Below, one piece after another: positions 18,132-28,013 of a stretch of DNA of 34,294 nucleotides (its first letter is position 1; each line of letters starts with the position of its first letter). The DNA is taken from the NCBI GenBank assembly GCA_009746045.1, contig RPFO01001173.1:1-34294 (forward strand), given 5' to 3'. The notes beneath the pieces are model-generated. The model was not told the origin of the DNA. It did no database searches and worked only from the letters and a program-made list of their open reading frames with translations. The translations under genes were made by a program, and so were the position numbers. The stretch comes from Mesostigma viride (taxonomy: Eukaryota > Streptophyta > Mesostigmatophyceae > Mesostigmatales > Mesostigmataceae).

Positions 18132-19866
18132 GTGTTCTCCAGCGCCCACTCGAAGGCGGTCACGCTGCCTCCCCTCGAGACCGTGCGACCTGATGGGGGC
18201 GTTTCAAACTGCAGTTCAAGCACGACCTCGGCATCAGGACGAGATGTGTAAATGGACTTCCAGTCACTCACCGGTGTGTTCAGGGACCATACACCGTCGG
18301 CACCTTTGGAGGCAGCGGGCACTGTTCCGTACAAGGCGCCAGTTGGAGATTGGAAAACCAGGTAGGCATCTGACAGGGCCGTCGAAAGGTCTTGGATCGT
18401 GCCTGTTGGCGCGGGGGACGTATCAAAGTTCCAAGTCATGCGCACGTCTTTGTTTATGGCCACCCCCTCCACTTCTAAGAGTCCCGCGGGAAGGGTCACG
18501 CGGATATTGTTCACACTAGTCAACACGTCCACGCCGTTTTCGGATGAAAGAGCCTTGATGTCACCCAGGCGAAGGTATGCTGTTGTGATCGCGCCCTTGC
18601 CGGTGCCAGTCGTTTCGAATGCGTCCACCCCTGGAGCCATGGACACATTGGACGCCATCAGGTCCCATACGAATGCCTGGACGCTTCCTCTCGATACGGT
18701 GCGCACGGTAGAGAACTCGAGAGCGAGAACAACATCGCTGGAGACCCAGTTTGTCTCCCAATCGTAAACCCGCGACGTCAAGGCCCATTTGCCATCCGCC
18801 CCTAGCGAGGCGGCCGGTACTCGAGCGCGGACATCGTCGACGTTGGTTGGGGACACGAAGAGAAACCAAGCCGCAGTCAGGTGGGGAGATAAGTCTTCTA
18901 TTGTGCCGTCTGAGGCAGGCTCCTCAGGGGGGACATCAACTATGTCGACAAACGACAGGCGTGCGGATGCGGTGATTGCCCTGTTGACCACGACGCCGTC
19001 CAGGGAGTACGAACCCGCCGGTATCGTGAAGGTGAAGAGGTTGGGGTGGTCCCCCGGCTGGTCCATTAACCACCCCCCCGGGGCGTCCCGAATGGTGTTG
19101 TAAACGTATCCCAGCATGAATATGAGTGCCGACTTTGGCGCGTTTTCGTTACCCTCGGAAAACGCGGCGCTAACTTGAAGCGGAACTCCATCCACGTCAG
19201 CCGCAATGGACAGGGACGCCAGATTTGCCCGACCAATCCGAGCACCGGACGCGCCCCATGGTACGCGAAGGAACAGTGACACCATATTGTTCTTGAACTC
19301 CGAAGTGACTTCCACCGGAAGCATCCCCCCCGCACCCACGGCGGCGTCTGTCTTCCAGCTGCTCGCGTACCAAGACCCCTCTGTCACTCCGAGGTCGGAT
19401 ATCGTCCCGACCGCCTGGGGTGCTTTGGGTTCGAACGACAAGCGCGACGAACCGGTGATGGCCTTGTCGACTACCACACCGTCCAGGGTGTACGACCCTG
19501 CCGGTATCGTGAACGTGATGAGGTTGAGGTGGTCACCCGGCTGGTCCATGAGCCAGCCACCCGGGGCGTCCCGAACGGTGGTGTATACGTAGCCGAACAT
19601 CAAGAAGATAAAGGAATTCCTTCCGTTTTCTCTATCAACGCCCTTTCTATAGGCTACGGTAGCTGGAATCGGAATGCCATCTACGTCCGCGGTGACGCCT
19701 ATGGTCGAACTCGTTGGTGTGATCCGCGCATCATGGTGTGATGCGCCCCATGCGCCCCATGGTACGTCTAGGACCAACATCACAGAACGATCCTTGAACG
19801 CGCTCACATCCACGACCGGGAGCAATGATTCCAGGCCCGCTCCCCATGGCATCTATGTTCTCGTTA

Positions 19867-20088
19867 GTACCCACATACCAGGACGCCGCGGTTGCTCCGA
19901 GGTCGGCTATCGTCCCGACTGCCTGGGGTGCTTCGGGTTCAACCAACAAGCGCGACGAACCGGTGACCGCCTTGTCCACCACGACACCATCAATCGTGTA
20001 TGAGCCCGCTGGTATCGTGAACGTCAGGAGGTTCGGGTGGTTCCCTGGCTGGTCCATGAGCCAGCCACCCGGGGCGTCCCGAACGGTG
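19867..20088 (-). repeat. 222-bp exact duplicate, copy 1
   Basis: Identical to 20371-20592 at a spacing of 504 bp (168 codons), i.e. one full protein repeat unit. Other units differ, so this pair arose by recent duplication or gene conversion. Confidence 0.95.
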
Positions 20089-20370
20089 GTGTATACGTAG
20101 CCGAACATCACGTCGACCCAGGAATGCCTTCCCGCTGGCCCTGGTCTGTCATACCCTACTCTAAAGCTAACGGTAGCTGGAATCGGAATGCCATCTACGT
20201 ACGCGGTGACGCCTACAGTCGAACTCGTCGGTGCGATACGCGCGCCTGAGGTGCCCCATGGTACGGTCAGAGACAAGGTCACAGAACGATCCTTGAACGC
20301 GGATCCTGAAGCGCTCACATCCACGACCGGGAGCAATCCAGGCCCGCTCCCCATGGCATCTGTCGTCCAT

Positions 20371-20592
20371 GTACCCACATACCAGGACGCCGCGGTTGCT
20401 CCGAGGTCGGCTATCGTCCCGACTGCCTGGGGTGCTTCGGGTTCAACCAACAAGCGCGACGAACCGGTGACCGCCTTGTCCACCACGACACCATCAATCG
20501 TGTATGAGCCCGCTGGTATCGTGAACGTCAGGAGGTTCGGGTGGTTCCCTGGCTGGTCCATGAGCCAGCCACCCGGGGCGTCCCGAACGGTG
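20371..20592 (-). repeat. 222-bp exact duplicate, copy 2
   Basis: The partner of 19867-20088, with no mismatches seen. The flanking unit sequence is similar but diverged. Confidence 0.95.
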
Positions 20593-20886
20593 TTGTAAAC
20601 GTAGCCGAACATGAGGATAACCGATGAAACGCGATTCGTCTCGGTGCCCAGACTAAATGCGGCGGTAGCTTGAAGCGGAACACCATCTACGTAAGCGGTA
20701 GTGAGAGGGGGGTTGCCAGTATAGTTACCGATCCGTGCACCTGAGGTGCCCCATGGTATACTCAATATCAAGGTCACAGTTTGATCCTTGAACGCCCCTC
20801 CCGAAGTGCTCACGTCCACGATTGGAAGCATCCCCCCCCACCCACAGCATCTGTATTCCAGGTGCCTGCATACCAAGACATTACAA

Positions 20887-20915
20887 TTCGTTCAAGTGGC
20901 CCGCCGGAGCGGCTG
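20887..20915 (+). repeat. Left terminal inverted repeat of the TIR element
   Basis: 29 bp containing AAGTGGCCCGCCGGAGCGGC. Two mismatches to the reverse complement of 21627-21655. Confidence 0.88.
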
Positions 20916-21051
20916 TACAATTTTGCCCAGTGAGCGCGCTGCCAAGTGTACTTGTGGGCAAATTTTTAGGTGCCCCGTCACTTCGAGGTACTAAAAATTA
21001 GGCTACGGTACGAATTCAGCGAATTTCAGCGAATTTTCAGTCGAACCAAAG

Positions 21052-21222
21052 GAAGTGACGCCAACTACCAAAAAGTTTCCGTTACGAATTTTCAGCCCAA
21101 CACTCGCGCAAAATGAAGTGACGGCAACTACCAAAAAGTTTCCGTTACGAATTTTCACTCCCACACGTTTGCACAAAAGGAAGTGACGGCAACTACCAAA
21201 AAGTTTCCGTTACGAATTTTCA
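21052..21222 (+). repeat. Three tandem ~63-bp units within the TIR element
   Basis: Each begins GAAGTGACG and contains ACTACCAAAAAGTTTCCG and TTACGAATTTTCA. Starts are at 21052, 21115 and 21180. Confidence 0.9.
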
Positions 21223-21233
21223 GTCCCACACTT

Positions 21234-21543
21234 CGCGCAAATTTTAGTAGGGCTGCACGCAAGCTACCTTTCAAAATTTTGCGCTAGTATGGAACGCATT
21301 TCATTCGTCTGGAGGAACGCTGCCCGCCAACTACCCCCGTTCAGAAAGTTCCGCCGACATTTACCCGAGATTTGGAAATCTGAACGTCCGCGCAAATTTT
21401 AGTAGGGCTGCACGCAAGCTACCTTTCAAAATTTTGCGCAAGTATGGAACGCAATTCATTCGTCCGGAGGAATGCTGCTCGTCAACTGCCCCCGTTCAGA
21501 AAGTTGCGCCGAACTTTACTTGAGATTTGGAAATCTGAACGTG
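21234..21543 (+). repeat. Two tandem ~155-bp units within the TIR element
   Basis: 21234-21388 and 21389-21543. Both start CGCGCAAATTTTAGTAGGGC and end near AATCTGAACGT, with about a dozen substitutions between them. Confidence 0.9.
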
Positions 21544-21626
21544 CGGTTGGAGTTTCGCGGGGAAACCCAAGTTCCCAAGTAATTCACCAATGACGCTCTT
21601 CGAACACTTGTCCGCTAAAACCTAAG

Positions 21627-21655
21627 CAGCCGCTCCGGCTGGCCACTTAAACGAA
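21627..21655 (-). repeat. Right terminal inverted repeat of the TIR element
   Basis: The partner of 20887-20915. Confidence 0.88.
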
Positions 21656-21752
21656 ACTTGATGCCCCACAGTCACTCCAAGGTCAGAGATCGACCCCGCT
21701 TGTGACATGCTTCAGTTATAACACGGGTGAGATTTTTTAGGATTCAGGTGTT

Positions 21753-23604
21753 TCAAATAGGAGAGATGAGATAGATGGACAGTGCCACCTCGTTGTTCAC
21801 GACCTCTCCGTCCGCCGTTACAGACCCTGGCGGGATTGTAATCGCCAACACCTGCCCCCTAGTAAACATGTCGTAGCCGGCGGAGGGGTGGTCAAGGACC
21901 GTCTTGTACAACCCACCGAGGTCTATCTTTAGTCCCTGTGCGGTCGCGGTCAGGGAGGACGTCCCGAACTGTGTGCCATCCACGCTGACGGGGAGCTCGG
22001 CCTGGCCGTTGGTCACATCGACGTTTGCGTCGGTCAGGATATTCAGTGCCAGTTCGCTGTTCCGGGCGGGCACGATCTGGTCGAGGTAGATCTCGGCCAT
22101 CTCGAACAGCGGGGCAGACGCCACTGTCAGGGTGCGGAAGGGCTGCCCGGAGTTGCTGACCTCTAGTTGCAGGCTGGTGACGCCGGGCAGGGCGGTGTGG
22201 TACTCTCTTGACGGCGGGACCCCGCTGACAAGGAAGAAGCCAAAGGAGATGGCGGTAAGCGGCCCGCCGTCCACAAACACGCGGTTGGGCGGGATCTCGA
22301 AGGACAGGTACTGCACCCTCTTTGTGAACATGTCATACCCGAGGGTCGGGTGGGCCAGCACTTTTCCGTACAGGTCGCCAAATTCGACCCACACCCCCTC
22401 GGAGTCAGACACCAAAGCGCCGTGCCGAACTGTGTGCCGTCCAGCCTGTACGCGACGGGCACTGCGCCCGGGGCAGCGACTGTCGCGTCTGTCTTGAGAT
22501 GCACGAACATGTTTACGGAGGAGGGCGCGGCGCTGGGAGCGATTTGGCTGACGTATACGTACGTCATCTGGTAGTAGGGGGGGCTAGTGACGACCTGACG
22601 GCTGATGACGACGCCCGCTTCTCGCACCTCGATCGCCACCTCGTTCAACCCCTGAATGTGGTTGACGTGGGTGGCGGTGAGCTGGGTGGCCGCCAGGAGC
22701 GTATTGACCAGGCGCAGGCGGATGTCGACGGGGGTGGTGGCCACCGGCCTCCCTTCGATGGAGAGAGTGTATGACGGGAGAGTGAACGTCACGGTCTGGG
22801 ATGGGAATGCCAACATGTCATGTCCCTTTTCCAGGGCGGTGCGGTACAGGGACAACAGGGAGATTCTGAAGTCCCCGTTGCGGGAGGTGTAGACGTTCAA
22901 ATACCCGATGTCCGCGCCGTTGACCCTGTACATGAGGGGATAGAAGGACTCGGGAGTTTCGACGTCGTATGGGATGCTGATGACGAGCGTGCAGAGGTCC
23001 GCGTCGACCAAGTCGCTCACCTCAATGGGATTGAAGACGGCGTAGTACGGGTCGCGCACAAGCTCCAAGGACTTAAAGAGGGTGCCTCCATTGTATATGT
23101 CGAGGGACGCGCGCACGATGGCAGGCACCAGGTAAGGGGGGGACTGGGCGAGGGGGGCGTGAATGTTATCGAGAACTCGGTGGGGGTGTCGATTAAGACG
23201 CCGTCCACGATGTACGAATTGGCTGGGATCGCGAAGGTGAGCACTTGGTTCCTGTTCACCGCCAGCATGTCGTATTCCTTCTCGGTCAAGAGGTACCTGT
23301 ACATGTATCCCAGGTGCACGAGGAAACTGCCCGAGCCCGCGGTCATGGCCATAAAGCCCATCTGCACCCCGTCCAGGTAGTACGGCGCGGTGACCACACC
23401 AGCATTCGGGGGGAGAGTCGGGGTCCACACGTCCATTACAACCTTGGCTACCACATCTCCGGCGACCTGTTCGACGGGGACGCTATTCATGACGCTGATG
23501 TCCGGTAGACTGGCGAGGCGGATGACTCGGAGAACATCACCTCTTTGGGATGTCACGTCCAGGTGGAGACCCCTCAGACCGGGTACGGCCGCGATTTGCA
23601 CCAT
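21753..23604 (-). pseudogene. Viral tandem-repeat protein B, unknown, two frame breaks
   Basis: ATG at 23604, stop at 21753, about 617 residues if two single-base losses (near 23155 in a G run, and near 22415) are allowed for. Four related units are visible, each with Y.LDG or similar, then a DLYxTVL...GYDMF-type segment, then a hydrophobic strand, IPxxS/R, a DG step and alternating hydrophobics: AIPANSYIVDGVLID, TLPSYTLSIEGRPV, EIPPNRVFVDGGPL, TIPPGSVTADGEVV. Protein A units end in the same pattern (TIPAGSYTIDGVVVD), so A and B are paralogous families side by side on one strand, 44 bp apart. Probably beta-sandwich repeats. The function is unknown. Confidence 0.65.
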
Positions 23605-23714
23605 GTGTGTTTGGTAATGTACGCAAAGAAAGTTTATCCACCTGTCTGACAGTGCATTGGGGGGCTTAATTTGTTTTGAAATGGAACTCGGTTCGTTATC
23701 AAGTTATGGTTTAA
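23605..23714. other. Intergenic spacer between repeat protein B and the KilA-N gene
   Basis: About 110 bp, AT-richer than its surroundings. It should hold the promoter of gene B and the 3' end of the KilA-N gene. No hairpin terminator was recognised. Confidence 0.5.
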
Positions 23715-24533
23715 TCAATACCGCTGAAAGTAGCTTTCATTGCAGCACATGATGTTAAGTCCCTGCAGGTGGAACTCTATGATGTCCAGCTGCTCTTCGG
23801 TGACTTCCCTCCCCTCTTTATCGAACACCACGATGACCTTCGACAGCCCGGGGTCGAAATACCGGCCATAGACCATCAGCTGGCCGATCGCGTCGGTCCA
23901 GCGCGAGATCTCCTTAACCTCGACGATCATGCGGTACCTGTGGCTGACGACGTCGGCCCTCATGCCGGTCTGGCCCACGGGGGCCTCGGCCTGGCCCTGT
24001 ATCCGCGCGGCGACCCTGTCGCGCACGTCCGCCTCACACTGGTACACGGGCTGCCTCTCCACCTCGGCGACGAGTCTGTGCGTGAGGGCGGCCATGCACC
24101 CTCGCTGGCCGGCAGCCGCGGGAGCGTTGTAGAAGGCGTCCGCCCAGTCCATGGCGGCGACGGCGAACACGGGACTGATCCAGGCCGCAACGTGCCACAC
24201 TAGGGAGGGGTGCATCCACGTCCCCTGCATGGAGGGGGTGCCGCCCTGGATCTTCTCTACGAGGTTGTCCGCGGACGACAGGCCCATGTGGTCCCTCATG
24301 GCCTGGAGCAGGTCCTCGAAGGCCCGGGTCCGGGTGAAGGTCTTGATCTTCCTCTTCCCCAGCGACAGGACGTCGCAGAAGTCCTGTCCGTTGACGAACC
24401 TCGAGTGCTTCTGCACCCTTACCGTGCCCTGCGCCGGGGCGTGCTCCATTCCAAAGAAGAGGTAGGTTTCATCCTCGTCCACCACGCGGAAGAGGGGCAG
24501 CGCGCGCGCTGGTGGGGGGTCCGTTTCGTCCAT
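23715..24533 (-). CDS. KilA-N domain protein fused to PD-(D/E)XK-like nuclease
   Basis: 272 residues, open throughout. Residues ~35-137 are KilA-N-like: VNGQDFCDVL, then GTWMHPSLVWHVAAWISPVFAVAAMDW, the hallmark helix-strand of this DNA-binding domain common in giant viruses and phages. After a linker, residues ~160-260 read E-x-DVRDRVA, RADVVSHRYRMIVEVKEISRW, then AIGQLMVYGRYF. The Asp194, Glu205-x-Lys207 spacing and the following GQ-helix match the PD-(D/E)XK nuclease fold. The domain assignment is established family knowledge applied by eye; the role (genome processing, host DNA attack or regulation) is inferred. It lies 49 bp from the capsid gene's stop, on the same strand. Confidence 0.8.
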   Translation of the reverse strand: MDETDPPPARALPLFRVVDEDETYLFFGMEHAPAQGTVRVQKHSRFVNGQDFCDVLSLGKRKIKTFTRTRAFEDLLQAMRDHMGLSSADNLVEKIQGGTPSMQGTWMHPSLVWHVAAWISPVFAVAAMDWADAFYNAPAAAGQRGCMAALTHRLVAEVERQPVYQCEADVRDRVAARIQGQAEAPVGQTGMRADVVSHRYRMIVEVKEISRWTDAIGQLMVYGRYFDPGLSKVIVVFDKEGREVTEEQLDIIEFHLQGLNIMCCNESYFQRY

Positions 24534-24582
24534 ATCGGCGGGGGATGGACGCCCGTGATACTTGTCGTGTCAGGGCGTGGGC

Positions 24583-26246
24583 TTACGACGCGTACCGCTT
24601 GCCGCCCATCCCGTTCTGAATTTTAACGACGTTGAAGTTCTTGGCGTACACGTGGATGGAGCCGGGGGGGAGCGCCGCGGAGGGCGTGGACTTGCTGACG
24701 AGGCCCTTCAAGACGAGCTTGACGTCATCCAGGCGCGAGAGGTTGATGGAGCCGGACGGCTTCCAGGAGTCGGGGTTGAGGGAGAAGGGGATGACGTAAA
24801 CGTTGCGGTCTCCCACGCGCTTGTGGAATTGCGATCGGAGGACGGAGGAGAAGTACACGGGGTCGCGGCCGTCGCCGTGCACATTCTGGGAGTTGAGCAC
24901 GAGGTTGGCGGTCGTGAACAGGTGGCCGTCGCCGCCGCCGAAAGCGGACACGGGGTTGCGGAAGGACCAGTACCCCTTGTAGTGAGACTGGATGTCTCCA
25001 TCCTCCCACCAACAGTCCGGGCGGTAGAAGAAGAGCAGCTCCTTGACGGGGTGGTTGAACTTGAGGTCGATGGAGATCTGGTCGACGCCGCAGGTGACGA
25101 ACTGCTGGTGGTGCTGGTACTCGGTCATGAGGTACTCGTGCGAATTGACGGCGAACTGACGCCGCTCGAAGTCGTCAAGGTAGATGTAGCGGCACATGAG
25201 CCGGACGGACAGCGAGGGAGGGGACGCCATCCATTCCTCTCGGGAGTTGGCGACGGTGGTCACCGCGGTGGTCGCGTTCACCCCGTACCTCTCCTCGTCC
25301 GCGAGCAGGTTCGCGGGGATCTTGAACTCGGTGTTGGCGAGAATGGTGTCGATCACGCCGGACACGGCCGCGAGTTTCATCGTGATGGTCTTGGAGGTGG
25401 AGTCGACCGTCAGGGTCACCTTGTTTTCGTACATGACGTTATCGATGACGTAATTCACGAGCGAGAGGTCCCCGTCCACGGCGACCATCTGCGCCATCTC
25501 GTTGCCGTACACCCCGCGCATGTACAGGTTCCGCACCAGGCGGCGGAGGGCGGGCATGTCTGTCGTGCTCAGGACGGGGTTCGAGGTATTCTTGTCGAGG
25601 TTTGGCTTCGTCAGGCTGAAGTGGTTGAAGATCTTGTCTGGGGTGCTGAACTTTACCTTGACCCGCACCTCGTGGTACTGCAGGGCGATCATGGGGAGGG
25701 CCAGGCCCGGGTCCTGCGTGAAGTTGAACTCCAGGGGATGTACAGAAACTGCTTGTGGTCGTTTTTGTACTGCTCCTGCACGGCGCCGTCGGTTCCGAAC
25801 TTGATGGATCCGCCGTGCTGGACGGGCATGTTCTCGATGTAGCTCTGGTGGTTGGGGCGTGCGAGGGAGTCCATGATATGCAGCATGTCGCCGGTCACCC
25901 TCTCGATTTGGTATCCTCCGATCGTCAGCTCGGCGTAATCGATGAGAGCGTGGGGAAAGTCCCAGATGAAGGGGGAGAACTGGCCCGTCCACGCCCCGCA
26001 GTGTTTGACCCGCCCCATCTCCACATACAGGAAGCACTTGGTGACGAGGTCGCCGGCACGGGGGAGCTTGAACTCGACGACCTGGCCGTAGTCGGCGACG
26101 CCGGTGCTCTGGGTGATGATGGTGTCGTCCCACGCGAAGTTGGTGTGGCGCGGGTACACCGTTTTCCAGAAGGTGACCTCGGGGTTGACGATGGTCGCGA
26201 TGTCCTGCGACCCCCTCGCGTGCAGTTGCATGATCGCGGATGCCAT
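24583..26246 (-). pseudogene. Major capsid protein paralog 1 (double jelly roll), one frame break
   Basis: Starts at ATG 26246 (MASAIMQLHA). YPRHTNFAWDD at residues 31-41 is the conserved capsid N-terminal signature of Nucleocytoviricota; then PRAGDLVTKCFLYVEM, LTIGGYQIERVTGD and the first-jelly-roll end LALPMIALQYHEVRVKV. The second jelly roll has RYIYLDDFERRQFA, LFFYRPDCW, and the end PSGSINLSRLDDVKL and VYAKNFNVVKIQNGMGG. Length about 554 residues, typical of the family. A single base appears lost in a C run near 25735, splitting the frame between the two jelly rolls. It forms the trimeric capsomers of the icosahedral shell. Confidence 0.9.
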
Positions 26247-26352
26247 CTCCGCAGTCGGTATAGTTTGTGCGGAGAAAAAAAAAGGCCCGCCTGCGCACCG
26301 CGGCTGCGGTGGTCCCAAAAATATGTGATGCAGGTGGTAGAAGCCAGCTGCG
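26247..26352. promoter_or_regulatory. Divergent promoter region between the two capsid genes
   Basis: 106 bp between head-to-head starts. It has a nine-A run at 26275-26283 and AAAAATATG at 26317-26325, about 28 bp before the plus-strand start. Related AATAT(A/G)T motifs lie upstream of other viral genes here. The promoter role is inferred from position. Confidence 0.5.
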
Positions 26353-27981
26353 ATGTCGCAGGACCTGAGCGCCCCGATCACGTGGCTCCATAGCAAGGGG
26401 AAGATGGACGACTTCCTGACCACCTTGCCCGAGAAGACCTTCTTCAAGCACATATACAGCCGGCACACGAACTACAGTTGGAGCGACGTCGCCCTGAACC
26501 CGTCCAACAAGGCGGAGTACGGCTCCGAGGTGCGCTTCGTGGTCCCCCGCATCGGCGACCTGGTCACGAAGATGTACCTCTACTTCAACATCGGGCGTCT
26601 GAAGTACGGCACGCTGAAGACGAGCGCGCACATTCCGAGATACTCGTCCAGCGAGGTGGCGTCTGCCACTGAGACGGCGCCCGCCACGATCACGGTGGCC
26701 ATCGACGCGACTGACGTGCCGCGGGAGACGAAGTCGGGCTCGGCGTGGAAGAAACAGGGCGACTTCGAACCGAGCTGGATGAAGTATCTCGGGTACGTGC
26801 TGACGGAGCGCGCCGAGCTGTACGTCGGCAACGCGCTCATCCAGACGGTGACGGGGGACTTCACCTACGTGTGGGACGCGCTGGTCCGCAACCGGGAGAA
26901 CAGCATCGTGCGCAACACGCCCGACTGCCACGGGGGGGCGGGGGACAGGTACGGCACGGATTACGACCAGCACATCTACGTTCCGCTCAACTTCTACTTC
27001 AACGAGAACGAGGGGCACGCGCTGCCCATCGGGGCGCTGCAGCACCACGAGGTGGAGGTCCGCGTCAAACTCAGCGCCAAGCCCCTGCTGTCGTCATACC
27101 TGACCTACTTCGAGAAGGTCGCGTGGGCCAGCGGCCAGACCCCGTCGCAGGATGCGGACCGTTACCGCCTGCGCGACGTGCCCGTGTTCAAAGAGATCAA
27201 GACGGACGACCTCACCGCGAGTCTGGAGCGCGTGCACCCCCCCTGCTGCTGAAGGACGTGCTCGACATGGGCGGGGAGCTGAAGAGGGTGAGCCTGTTGA
27301 CGCGGTACGTGTTCCTGGACGCGTTTGAGCGCGAGCAGTTCATGAAGACTCGCAACTCGTGGCTGATCACGGAGACGCAGCACATGTCGGTCCCGGTGAA
27401 GACGACGGACAAGCTGTTCAGGGAGATAAACCTGGACAAGTTTGCGGGGCCGTGCAAGGAGATCTTGTTCTTCTACCGCGCGGACTACCGGCGCGTGGAG
27501 GGCGACGGTACCGGCAACGACAACGAGGATTACTGGGACTTCAGCTGCAACCGGCTCCTGGACGACACCAAGAGGCGCCGGGACGCCGGGTATTTGTGGA
27601 GTCCACGGTGCAGGGGCGCGTGGATGACGTGCTGTTCGACTCGGCCACGTTCTGCATCAATGGGAAGGACCTGTGGTCCCCCCGCGCGACCCGTTGTGGT
27701 TCGGATACTACCTGCCGTTTGACGTGCATTCGAACGCCCCGAGCGAGAACAACTACCAGAGCATTTTTGTGATGCCCTTCTGCTTCCACCCCGAGTCCGA
27801 CGACCCGAACGGCAGCATCAACCTGGGGCAGATCGACCGGCCCTCCCTGAAGCTGTACTTCAAGCGGGTGCCGGGGGAGAAGGAGGGCGCGGTCATGTCG
27901 AACGGGCACATCCACATCTACGCGCGCACTATGAACATCTTCGAGGTGCACCAGGGGCACGGGCGCAAGGTGTTTGTTTAA
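26353..27981 (+). pseudogene. Major capsid protein paralog 2 (double jelly roll), three frame breaks
   Basis: ATG at 26353. Capsid signature HIYSRHTNYSW at residues 33-43, PRIGDLVTKMYLYFNIG, LYVGNALIQTVTGDF, and HALPIGALQHHEVEVRV at the first-jelly-roll end. The second jelly roll has RYVFLDAFEREQF and ILFFYRADYRR, then the C terminus DPNGSINLGQIDRPSLKLYF and IYARTMNIFEVHQGHG. About 543 residues if three single-base losses are allowed for: a C7 run at 27239, near 27592, and a C6 run near 27675. Clearly diverged from paralog 1, so an old duplication; many giant viruses have several capsid paralogs for the main and minor capsomers. Confidence 0.9.
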
Positions 27982-28013
27982 TTCCATTCATATGGGGAGG
28001 ATTACATACGCGA

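Larger units (their letters stand above)
20879..21663. mobile_element. 785-bp non-coding TIR element (MITE-like) inside repeat gene A
   Basis: Inverted arms 20887-20915 and 21627-21655 match at 27 of 29 positions, and weaker similarity extends out to CAT/ATG at the ends. No coding frame. Inside are three ~63-bp units starting at 21052, 21115 and 21180, and two ~155-bp units at 21234-21388 and 21389-21543. Joining the flanks at 20878/21664 gives a seamless match to the homologous boundary in other units of gene A, so there is no target duplication beyond one ambiguous C. The superfamily is unknown. Confidence 0.8.
18132..21708 (-). pseudogene. Viral tandem-repeat protein A, unknown, disrupted by two insertions
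   Basis: ATG at 21708 (21706-21708) starts a minus-strand frame interrupted after about 15 codons by the TIR element (20879-21663), resuming in frame. Then follow about four copies of a ~168-residue unit with DGxPxxA, FGYVYTTVRDAPGGWLMDQPG, LLTFTIPAGSY and DGVVVDKA, then about two copies of a second unit (LGADGKWAL, RTVSRG, VTLPAGLL, VEGVAINKD). Frame breaks: a one-base loss in the eight-base C run at 20832-20839 (plus strand) and a 4-base gain near 19826. The 3' end is cut by the Ty3 LTR; the remainder should lie left of the window. The composition suggests beta-rich repeats; a virion surface role is inference from size and neighbours. Confidence 0.7.

Noticed and set aside
21052-21543. CRISPR-like array
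   Set aside because: Only three and two units, whole-unit tandem copies without variable spacers, inside an inverted-repeat element.
22820-23380. Plus-strand open frame over repeat gene B
   Set aside because: Antisense to clear repeat motifs, and no domain of its own.
24562-25842. Long open frame on the plus strand across capsid gene 1
   Set aside because: It is antisense to conserved capsid motifs and has the His/Val/Glu-rich composition typical of GC-rich shadow frames.
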